Shown in pieces: positions 14,430 to 23,100 of a DNA stretch of 30,958 bases (within the stretch, counting starts at the first letter, position 1; every line of letters begins with the position of its first letter). The DNA is from a virus, in the IMG/VR virus record IMGVR_UViG_3300025450_000902, positions 1 through 30,958 of that record, one strand, 5' to 3'. The position numbers were made by a program, and so were the translations under genes. The notes under the pieces were generated by a model, which was not told where the DNA came from, searched no databases, and saw only the letters and a program-made list of their open reading frames with translations.

Positions 14430-15296
14430 ATGACAGAAGAAATTAATCAACAACCACCACAAGATAATACGTTTGGTTTGCCGCCAGAGGCATTAGATTT
14501 TTTAAGAAAACAACATATTCATTTCTGCCTACCAATGTATGGTGGTCTATGCAATGAAGCAACTTTTATTGCAATGATTAAGTTTGGCATTATTGCGGGT
14601 AAGATGGGACTTAACTATTCTATTGATACGATGGTTAATGAATCACTTATTACTCGTGGGCGAAACAACCTTGTTGCAAAGTTTTTGTTTAACCAAGCAG
14701 CAACACACCTAATGTTTATTGACGTTGATCTTGGATTTGATCCAGAAGCGATCATTCGTTTGCTACTCGCCAATCAAGATGTCGTCGGTGGCGTATATCC
14801 AATGAAGCGTATCCCAATTCGCTATGTTATTAACACAGTTCCAAATCCAATTACTATGGGTGATCTTGTTGAAGTTTCAACCCTTGGAACAGGCTTCATG
14901 ATGGTAAAGCGTCAGGTTATTGAACAATTGATTAACCTGCATCCAGAACTTAAGTATCGTGATAATATCGGCATTGGTGCGCAGTATGAGCCACTTATGT
15001 ATGGCTTGTTTGATACTATGATTGACAAGGATGATAACTATCTTTCCGAAGATTGGACATTCTGTTATCTATGGCGTATGGCAGGTGGTAAGATTTTTGC
15101 CGACACTGGCATTAAACTTGACCATACTGGTTATCACAAGTATGAGGGAAATGTTGAAGAACTTAAGAAAGTTCTGCTCAACCAAACTTCAAATGGTGGC
15201 CCACATCATCTTGACCCACAGGCACAAGCAGCACCCGCAACTCCAACTGCTTCGCCACAGCCAATTAAATTAAAGCTAGGTAAGAAAAAAGGTTAA
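14430..15296 (+). CDS. Glycosyltransferase-like protein (GT-A type)
   Basis: 288 residues. The N-terminal half follows a GT-A nucleotide-sugar fold: HFCLPMYGGLCNEATF, a conserved TRGRNNLVAKFL helix, then LMFIDVDLGFDPEAI with the metal-binding DxD at 98-100, and VVGGVYPMKR. Later LGTGFMMVKRQV and LSEDWTFCYLWRMAG supply the usual acceptor-side acidic pair. The C-terminal ~30 residues are a Gln/Ala/Pro-rich tail ending in basic residues. T4-like aquatic phages commonly carry such proteins; targets could be phage DNA, virion proteins or host surface sugars, and the sequence does not decide. A GGAAAGAG site precedes the ATG. Confidence 0.75.
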   Translation: MTEEINQQPPQDNTFGLPPEALDFLRKQHIHFCLPMYGGLCNEATFIAMIKFGIIAGKMGLNYSIDTMVNESLITRGRNNLVAKFLFNQAATHLMFIDVDLGFDPEAIIRLLLANQDVVGGVYPMKRIPIRYVINTVPNPITMGDLVEVSTLGTGFMMVKRQVIEQLINLHPELKYRDNIGIGAQYEPLMYGLFDTMIDKDDNYLSEDWTFCYLWRMAGGKIFADTGIKLDHTGYHKYEGNVEELKKVLLNQTSNGGPHHLDPQAQAAPATPTASPQPIKLKLGKKKG

Positions 15297-15301
15297 TCTT
15301 T

Positions 15302-15781
15302 ATGTCTGATGATTTAGAAACAGTAGAATTTAAAATCCAGTTTAGTAGTACTTGGCACAATGAGCCGCCAAGTTATGAAATTTTAATTGATGATGAATCA
15401 ATTGAAAGCGGACAAGTTTCTGAATTAGAAAGTAATAAAGAAATTAAATCTGTTTCTTTTTCTAAAGAATTGCCAGAAGGTGAGCATGAGTTAAAGATTC
15501 GATTGCTTAACAAAAAACCAAAACATACCGAAGTAGATGATAGCGGCAATATTTTATCTGATCAACTTTTGTGGATTAAAGAAGTTGAAATTGATGAAAT
15601 TGAATTAGAATGGCTTGCATATTTTAATAGCAGATTCTACAAACAAATTGGTACAAAAGGTGGCAAACCAATATATGAAGATGAACCGTTACCAGAAAAA
15701 CTCAATGTTATTGGTTTAAATGGTGAATGGCGTTTAACTATTAGTGTTCCTACCTATATGTGGTTCTTAGAAAACCTATAA
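15302..15781 (+). CDS. Hypothetical beta-rich protein, possibly carbohydrate-binding-like
   Basis: 159 residues, acidic and beta-rich. The pattern EFKIQFSSTWHNEPPSYEIL - IDDESIESGQV - SFSKELPEGEHELKIRLLNK recalls small jelly-roll domains in which a short strand, an I-D-D turn and a G-x-H-x-hydrophobic strand alternate, as in some carbohydrate-binding modules. The second half (IKEVEIDEIELEWLAYFNSR, LNVIGLNGEWRLTISVPTYM) adds further strands. It follows the glycosyltransferase by five bases with AAGG upstream, so the two are likely co-expressed. The carbohydrate-binding idea is a guess from pattern only. Confidence 0.55.
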   Translation: MSDDLETVEFKIQFSSTWHNEPPSYEILIDDESIESGQVSELESNKEIKSVSFSKELPEGEHELKIRLLNKKPKHTEVDDSGNILSDQLLWIKEVEIDEIELEWLAYFNSRFYKQIGTKGGKPIYEDEPLPEKLNVIGLNGEWRLTISVPTYMWFLENL

Positions 15782-15784
15782 ATA
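15777..15784 (+). promoter_or_regulatory. Perfect T4 late promoter element TATAAATA
   Basis: TATAAATA matches the T4 late consensus exactly. It spans the stop codon of the previous gene and ends four bases before ATG 15789, which leaves little or no leader for that gene. Confidence 0.55.
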
Positions 15785-15788
15785 TTTG

Positions 15789-16916
15789 ATGTTCATAAAT
15801 CAGATAGTAAACGAGGCACCAAAAGTAGGACGTGCATTTCAGCACGTAGAAGATTTGGTATTGATAAATGGCAGTGATGGTGCATCTACTGCCATTTCTC
15901 GTCTTTCCGCTCTCGCAAGCAATCCACAAACCGTGCGTTGGAAATGGGATGGCAAACCTCAAGTATATTGGGGACGTGAGCCAAATGGTAAATTTATCAT
16001 GGTTGGACACAATGGTTGGTTAAAACCCGATAGCAGCGGAAAAAGTCAAAGTCCAGCAGAACTTGTTAAATTTATCATGAGTACTGGCAATGTTACGCCC
16101 GATAAAGAAGATGAACGTATGCGTTTTGCTAATGAGTATGCTAGTCTATGGGCGCTGTTTGAAGCAGCAACTCCACAAGATTTTCGTGGTTATGTGTATG
16201 GTGATTTATTGTTTATGCGTCGTCCCCAATTAGAAAATAATGCATACACATTTACACCAAACAATGTTACCTATAGCGTACCACAATCAACTGAACTTGG
16301 CCAACGTATATCAAAAGCAACCGCAGCAGTTGTAGGACATGCATACTTTCCACAGTTTGGTATGGGCGATGATCAACAGCAACCTATTGATGATTTTACG
16401 CCATTTAATAAAACACAAGGTTTAATTGTGTTGGGTCCAAAATATGCACAGCAACCCGTTAAAATTGATACAAAAAAATTACAAGACTTACAGAAATATG
16501 TTGCTGCAAATAAAGTTGCTATTGATAATTTTTTAAATGATGAACGCCTTGCTGCTATGAAAATGGCAGGATTTAAAGGCGTTCTTTATAACTTTAACAA
16601 TCAGATGGCAAGGGTTGGCAGAACAAATGACCTTGCAAGTGAATTTATAACTTGGCTAACTAGCAGTAGCAGGCAATCTGCGCCAATGCAACAAAAAATT
16701 CAAGACTGGATTGCGCAAAATCAACGAGGATTTATTGCTACATTTGCGGTATTAGAAAATCTTCGCACGGTTAAGAATCAAATTATTGACCAATTAGATA
16801 GTGAAGGTGGCGATATTCAACAAACTACCAAAGGTCAAAAAGGTGGCGAAGGTTATGTTAATTATGGCGAACCTAATATTAAACTTGTGCCTCGTCATCG
16901 CTGGACACCAAATTAA
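15789..16916 (+). CDS. DUF6267-type, nucleic-acid-ligase-like protein with head-targeting tag
   Basis: 375 residues from ATG 15789; a TTG three bases earlier is possible. The N-terminus MFINQIVNE-AP fits the [LIV]-x-E tag seen on the following genes, with predicted cleavage after Glu9. Motifs of the covalent nucleotidyltransferase (ligase/capping) superfamily appear in order: motif I-like WKWDGKP with Lys52, a GYVYGDLLF strand like motif III (134-142), and near the C-terminus EGYV (354-357) and IKLV (364-367), like motifs IV and V. A large block of about 210 residues separates motifs III and IV. The family is known in T4-like aquatic phages without proven activity. Ligase-type adenylylation is inferred. 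Confidence 0.6.
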   Translation: MFINQIVNEAPKVGRAFQHVEDLVLINGSDGASTAISRLSALASNPQTVRWKWDGKPQVYWGREPNGKFIMVGHNGWLKPDSSGKSQSPAELVKFIMSTGNVTPDKEDERMRFANEYASLWALFEAATPQDFRGYVYGDLLFMRRPQLENNAYTFTPNNVTYSVPQSTELGQRISKATAAVVGHAYFPQFGMGDDQQQPIDDFTPFNKTQGLIVLGPKYAQQPVKIDTKKLQDLQKYVAANKVAIDNFLNDERLAAMKMAGFKGVLYNFNNQMARVGRTNDLASEFITWLTSSSRQSAPMQQKIQDWIAQNQRGFIATFAVLENLRTVKNQIIDQLDSEGGDIQQTTKGQKGGEGYVNYGEPNIKLVPRHRWTPN

Positions 16917-16931
16917 CCCCTACCCATTATA

Positions 16932-16950
16932 CAGATAAATATTTTATCTG
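16932..16950. promoter_or_regulatory. Hairpin overlapping a late-type ATAAATA motif
   Basis: CAGATAAA and TTTATCTG form a perfect 8-bp stem with a 3-base loop. ATAAATA occupies 16935-16941, in the left arm and loop. It lies 9 bases before ATG 16960, after a C-rich stretch. Without a T-run it is a weak terminator; it could be a late promoter with dyad symmetry or an mRNA structure that affects translation. Confidence 0.45.
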
Positions 16951-16959
16951 GATTGTATA

Positions 16960-19900
16960 ATGACCTTAAGCCATCGCACCATTTTTAACGAAGCACCAAA
17001 TCCGCATATTTCATTTGCATTTGGACGTATGAACCCTCCGCACTTTGGACACGAAGGGTTAATTAATACTCTTGCCAGCGTGGCAAAGAAAGGCAGTTGG
17101 GCATTATTCCTTAGTAAAAGTCAAGATACTAAAAAGAATCCTCTTACCTATGATCAAAAAGTAAAATGGGTAAAAACACTTTATCCACAAACACAAGGAC
17201 ATCTCGTTGAAGACCCCTCAATTAAAACATTCTTACAAGCAGCCGCATATCTTTATGACAAAGGCTTCCGTAGTGCCACTTTCGTGGCTGGTGAAGACGA
17301 TATGGCATCAATGCGACCAGTATTGGAACAATACAACGGCAAGCAAGTAGCACACGGTTTCTATCAGTTTGAACCGTTATCCTTTATGGAAAGCCCTCGC
17401 TTAACGAGTGCTACAAATGCTCGTGAAGCAGCGAAGATTGGTGACCCAGAAGCATTTGAACGTGCTACCCGTGTGCCACAAAATATTATGGTAGATGGTA
17501 AAACACTATTCCAAGCAGTTCGTAGTGGCATGGGACTAAGTGAGACAGTTGAAGAAAGTATTATCAGTGAAAGCATTATCCGTGAAAGCCTATCAGTAGA
17601 ACAACTTGCACACATAAGTGATAAAGCACTTGATGATGCTTATCACTATGGTTTATCTACACCTACCAATAACTTTGGTTGGTTGGCAAACATTGAAAGT
17701 GCCACTGCTGCAAAGCGTATGATTGATAGTGGCATTACAGATGTAGAAGCAATTGCTAATGCTATCCACGATGGTTGGAATAAAACTGCCGTGGCTGATT
17801 ATATGGGCAAGTTGCAGTTAGATACTCCAACTATTCCCGACAAGAAAAAGAAACGTTATGCTCTTGCCCAACAAACTTATGCACAGTTGCCAGAAGTAGA
17901 AAAAGAAAAAGACCGTGTAGTTGCTCGTGCTATGTTAAAGGCAATGGGCATTGTTACCGAAGCACCAGGCATTGGTGGCGATTGGGGCGATAATCCTAAA
18001 CTTGTAAAACGTGGTCGCAAACCATATGAACCTAATAAGGACGATACCGATTATGGTTCTACACACGGCACAGACCTTGATTTATATGGTTTGCCAAAGT
18101 ATGAATTAGATGAAGACCTAACTCCTGACCAATGGGCAGAGTTGCGCATTACTGATCCAAAAGCCTATATGGGCAATAAAGATTATGCTAATCGCCGCTG
18201 GTGGACGCTAATGTTCAAGAAGGCTCGTGCCGCTGCTCGTGAGAAAGGCATGGAACGTTTTGAATTTCCACCAGGTTCCAAGAACAGTTATATGGTTGCT
18301 CCTGACTTGGCAAATGAAAATTTAGATGAAGCAGCAGAAAAATCAACCAAAGCCGTAGCAAAGTACCAGGATATGCCTCGCAATGGTCAACGTTGTGATC
18401 ATTGCACTATGTGGCGTCCTCCTCATGGTTGTTCGGCTGTTAGTGGTAAGATTGCGCCAAATGGTTGGTGTTCATATTACAAGCGCAGTCATCGTAAAGA
18501 TTTAGATGAAACTATTGAACCAAATAGCAACATGTTGGCAATAGCACAAGAACTTGAAGACTATGCCAATCAACATATTTCACAAGAAGAAGATGGTTTT
18601 GGTGATTTTATGTATCACGCAGAACTTATTCGCAAAGGTCATCTTGACATACATCGTGAAGATATGGAAAAAGTTCAACCACGCTATCTACCGATTATGA
18701 AATCTATCACAAAGAATGAATTAGTAGCAGAATCACAAATTGACGAAGCAGCATCACCAGTGCTGTTCCACTATACAGGCAGTGTAGGGGCAGCATTAAA
18801 CATTCTTAAAAACAATGAGTTTATGTTGAGCATTTCTACTGGTAGTGTAGAAGATCAGTATGCGCCAAAAGGTTATAACTATTTCTTATCTACCACTCGC
18901 AGCAAAGTAGGCGGTTATCACGAATTTACTGGCGGCACTGCTGTTATGTTTAATCTTGATGGCAATTGGTTTAATCGTCGTTATCCAGTTAAAGCAATTG
19001 ACTATTGGGCAGGATTTGATAAGCAAAAGCACAGTGAAAGCGAAGACCGTGTATTCTCACGTGAGCCAACAATACCAGCAGATGCTATTACAGCCGTTCA
19101 TATTTTGCTTAAAGAAGCAGGTGAATTTGCAAGCCCAACTACTCGTCAGTTAATGATTGTAGCAAAGAAGCGTGGCTTACCAACTTATCTTTATAGCAAT
19201 GAAAATGCGTGGAAGTTACAGGACACCAAACGAGCAATACCAGTAAGCAAAGCCCAAGATTTAATTCGTGGTCAAAAGAAGACTGGTTATATAAGCACCT
19301 TTAATGGTAAGAAATATCTTGCTCCTTGGTTAGAACTTATCTTTAAGAAGAAACGCAGTGAGTTATCCAAAGAAGCAAATAAACTGCGTTATAGTTTAAC
19401 CTATTGGAGCGGTGGTCAGTTTGCTGATGACCTTGGGTTACGTAATGAAATTACCAATGCTCGTAAGCCAGGCAACAGTGGTTATGAAGCAGCAACTAAA
19501 ATTATTGCAGCAATGCGCAAAATCGGTGCTAGCGATGTAAAAGGTTTGCTAACATTCTTACACAAGAAGTGGGATGCAGAAGCACAACAAAGTGAAAGCA
19601 TTGAAGAAGCACTTGACCCGAATGAAACACATGGTTGGATTTTGCCTAATCGCAAAGTTGAATATGTTACGAAGGAAGAACATCTGGGATGGCTTTATAG
19701 TAAAGACATTGATGGATATGAAGAAGCATTTAAACTTGGATATGTGCGTTTTGCAAAAGCAACCGTTTCGTTTTTTGTTCAAGGTTTCTTGCCTGACCTT
19801 AAAAAGATGTATCGTGTATATGCACAAACTGCACTTGGATTTAAGCATATTGCAGTTGATATAATAGTTGATGAGCGAGGCAGAATTGATAACCAAATTT

Positions 19901-20112
19901 CATTAGACTACGAAATGCCAAAAGACAAAGCAAAGTTTATAAAGAAATTTGGACCGCAACAAAATGAACACGCTGGTTCTATCATAGGAACTGTTGGTGG
20001 CGGCAATGATTATCCTGACCGTCAGGTAGCCACATTTCCTTGGGATCGTGAGGTTGAACCAGATGAAAATGGCGCAAAAGTACAGTATTTGAATAAACAA
20101 CGCAAACCTTAA
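16960..20112 (+). CDS. Multi-enzyme, head-targeted polyprotein (nucleotidyltransferase, RyR-like, HiPIP-like, ART-like)
   Basis: 1050 residues. The N-terminal tag MTLSHRTIFNE-AP is followed by a nucleotidyltransferase (16-185; FGRMNPPHFGH with HxGH at 28-31, SPRLTSATNARE at 145-156). Glu-ending sites then recur between modules: SIISE/SIIRE (201-209); a RyR-like segment (about 243-325; IANAIHDGWNKTA, LPEVEKEKDRV); IVTE-A (331-335); a basic domain with RGRKP (351-355); NLDE-A (454-458); a HiPIP-like domain with C479, C482, C491 and C504 and GWCSYY; KDLDE-T; LVAE-S and QIDE-A (588-597); an ADP-ribosyltransferase-like domain (599-715; FHYTG, YFLSTTRS, SESEDR); and SIEE-A (880-884) before a C-terminal domain. 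I infer a polyprotein cleaved by the prohead protease. Individual domain calls vary in strength. Confidence 0.7.
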   Translation: MTLSHRTIFNEAPNPHISFAFGRMNPPHFGHEGLINTLASVAKKGSWALFLSKSQDTKKNPLTYDQKVKWVKTLYPQTQGHLVEDPSIKTFLQAAAYLYDKGFRSATFVAGEDDMASMRPVLEQYNGKQVAHGFYQFEPLSFMESPRLTSATNAREAAKIGDPEAFERATRVPQNIMVDGKTLFQAVRSGMGLSETVEESIISESIIRESLSVEQLAHISDKALDDAYHYGLSTPTNNFGWLANIESATAAKRMIDSGITDVEAIANAIHDGWNKTAVADYMGKLQLDTPTIPDKKKKRYALAQQTYAQLPEVEKEKDRVVARAMLKAMGIVTEAPGIGGDWGDNPKLVKRGRKPYEPNKDDTDYGSTHGTDLDLYGLPKYELDEDLTPDQWAELRITDPKAYMGNKDYANRRWWTLMFKKARAAAREKGMERFEFPPGSKNSYMVAPDLANENLDEAAEKSTKAVAKYQDMPRNGQRCDHCTMWRPPHGCSAVSGKIAPNGWCSYYKRSHRKDLDETIEPNSNMLAIAQELEDYANQHISQEEDGFGDFMYHAELIRKGHLDIHREDMEKVQPRYLPIMKSITKNELVAESQIDEAASPVLFHYTGSVGAALNILKNNEFMLSISTGSVEDQYAPKGYNYFLSTTRSKVGGYHEFTGGTAVMFNLDGNWFNRRYPVKAIDYWAGFDKQKHSESEDRVFSREPTIPADAITAVHILLKEAGEFASPTTRQLMIVAKKRGLPTYLYSNENAWKLQDTKRAIPVSKAQDLIRGQKKTGYISTFNGKKYLAPWLELIFKKKRSELSKEANKLRYSLTYWSGGQFADDLGLRNEITNARKPGNSGYEAATKIIAAMRKIGASDVKGLLTFLHKKWDAEAQQSESIEEALDPNETHGWILPNRKVEYVTKEEHLGWLYSKDIDGYEEAFKLGYVRFAKATVSFFVQGFLPDLKKMYRVYAQTALGFKHIAVDIIVDERGRIDNQISLDYEMPKDKAKFIKKFGPQQNEHAGSIIGTVGGGNDYPDRQVATFPWDREVEPDENGAKVQYLNKQRKP

Positions 20113-20129
20113 AAACGGTAAATATATAA

Positions 20130-23100
20130 ATGAGCGACAAAGACCTAATCCTTGAAGAAATCCTAAATGAAGTGAATATGAGTCCGTCAGCCCTTCGTGC
20201 GGCAGTGGCAAAGATTCCCAATGCCAAGGCAGGTCTTGAATTTGAACTTATCGTCACTAATCTTGAAGAAGAGGAAGATGATGATTATGATCCATATGAA
20301 GACTTTGATAGCGAACCAGACTATGACCAAGATGAGCGTGTTTCTACCGCAAGTTTTAGTGCATTAGTACAAGATGTTACGCAGTTCTTCGTTGGCGACC
20401 ACAATAGTCGTCGTGAAGTAAACTTTGCAACTGCTTTGATCCATGACGCATGGAACGATTATATTGAAGGTCCGCTATGGGATAATTATACTAGCGCCCG
20501 TATTCAAGATTTTATTGACCAACGTTATGGTCGTGATTATGCTAATCAAGCAGAACTATTTAAAGAAATTGATACGATTGATCCATATGAAGAGTTTAAA
20601 TCACGATATTTCCAAACTTGGGTAGATAATCTTGAAGATGACGATAACATTGACGACTATCTTGAACAATTTTTAGAAGACAACTATGGTGGCGCATATA
20701 TGAGTAATTTGGCAAATAATAGCAGTCTTGGGCTATCTTGGCCAAACTGGACTGAACCTGATTATTATGACCGCAGAACTCGCTCTACTGTTGATGTAGG
20801 TGATTTCCGTCGTGCTGTTGGTATGAAGACTATTAAGAGCGGCAGTTATCACGGCATAGCAAAGCCAAACGATGCGTATGTTATTGAACCAGATAGCAGT
20901 CTACAACCTACTCGTGGCAAAGGTGGCGAAGGTTTAGAGTTTGTATCACCACCACTTGATATCACAACTATGATTGACCAAATCAATAAGGTCAAGGCGT
21001 GGGCAAAAGATGGCAATGCTTATACCAATGATAAAACTGGTTTGCATATGAACATCTCTATACCAGGTTATAAGTTAGATAAACTTGATTATGTTAAACT
21101 TGCACTATTTTTAGGCGACAAGTATATTCTTGAAAAGTTTGGTCGTCTTGGTAATTCATACGCTCGTAGTGCGTTTGAACAGATTGCCTCATTCATTAAA
21201 CAAAATCCAGAAAAGGCTAATAAAGCCGTTGATGCGATGCGTCAGAATTTAAATCTAGTAGCATCCAAACTTATTCACAGTGGTTATACTGACAAGTTTA
21301 CAAGTATCAATACAAAAGATAATCGTGTAGAGTTTCGTTCACCAGGCGGTAACTGGCTTGATATGGATACTGATGAAGTAGTAAACACACTGTTACGTGT
21401 TGTATATGCTATGAACATTGCCCTTGACCCAGAAGCAGAACGCCAAGAATACCAAAAGAAATTTGCCAAACTGCTTACTGCTGATAAAAAAGATGAAACC
21501 GATACTATCAAGTATTTCACAGCATTTGCAACAGGTAATATGCCTCGCGCAGCACTTATAAGTTATGTTAAAACAGCACAAAGCAAGCGTGATTTTGCCA
21601 AGAAAGCAAAAGCACCGCAACCAAATGTTGGTGGTGGTGACGATGATGATACACCGTATGTAGATTACGATGGGATTGGTGGTATTACATTTCAGATTAT
21701 CAGTCGTATAACTGGCAACCCATGGCAATCATTTGTAGTATCTCCAAGAATGACTTACAGTGATGTATATGATATTGCCACACGCATAGTGCGAGCAAGT
21801 GGTCGTTCATTTGACCTAGTAGCGTTAAGAGATACTCGTGATCGTGATGGTCAAGCAGATGATATTCTAACACGCCAACCATTATCAATTGGCGGTGATC
21901 GAACTGTATCATCTATTCAACCTATGTATGTTATCCGCAGATCAAACAATCAGCAGGCGGTTACACAGTTTCGTGCGCCAGATAATGAGCAAGCACGAGA
22001 CATTGCTGCTCGTCTGACGCGTGAATATGGTTATCGTGATAGCGATTGGTTCTTATCCCTTGCAAACGATGATTCAAATACACCAATACCTGGTGCTGGT
22101 ACACAAGCACTACAATTGCCCAGTGGTGGCGCAGCAACCTATGTTGTTGTAAACCGTAGCGATGGCACAGAATTATTAGCAACACAAGCACAAAGTTTTT
22201 ACGCAGCAACGCAAGCAGCCCAAAGATTTGCGCAAGAACGTAATCTACCATTAGCAAGTATTGCTATAAGATCACCAAACAACAATAATCTATGGGATAC
22301 GCAAGGTCAAGTAATTCCTCAACCAACCGCACAACCAGAACAACCACGCCAATATTCACAGTTAGAAATAGATCGTGGTTATGATATTACGGGCAATGCT
22401 ATTCCAGCAAATGCAACAGCCACATCTTCTAACATTACTGCTGTGGAAGGTGTAAAATACCAAATCATTGCCAGAGGTGGTGTAGTCCACGAGTTCCGTG
22501 CAGCATCACCTCGTGGTGCTGAACGCTATGCTGAATCTTGGTCAGATGAACATCTTGGTGATGAGGATTATGAAGTTCAACTTGCTCCTCGTAACGAAAG
22601 TATTGAAGAAAGTATCCTAAACGAAATCAATATGAGTCCTACATCTCTTGAAAAGTTTGCTGATACTCCATTTGCCAAGAGCATGAAGGTTGGATTTGAA
22701 ACCGAAATGTATATTCCTGGTCTTGGCGGTGAAGAAGGCGATGAGGAAGAAGAAGAGGATATGGATGCCAATGAGGATTTTCCTGGCACGGCTTCATATC
22801 GTGATCGTCAGCGTGATGTTATGGATTTTTTTGTTAGCGATTACAATACTCGCAGTGATGTTGAAAGTGCATTAGAATCGTTCTATGAAGCATTTAGTGA
22901 ATACCAATATGAAACCTATGATAATGAATTTGAAGGCACTGATGATTACAAAGACGCAGTTCAAGAAGAATTAGGCGATACGCCTATGGACGAGGCAAGT
23001 GAGCGAGAACTTGATGATGCCAAAGATAATGTTCGCACCAATTGGATGGAAGAAAACGAAGAATATACTTGGGGCAGATTCTTAAGTCGTAATAGCATTG

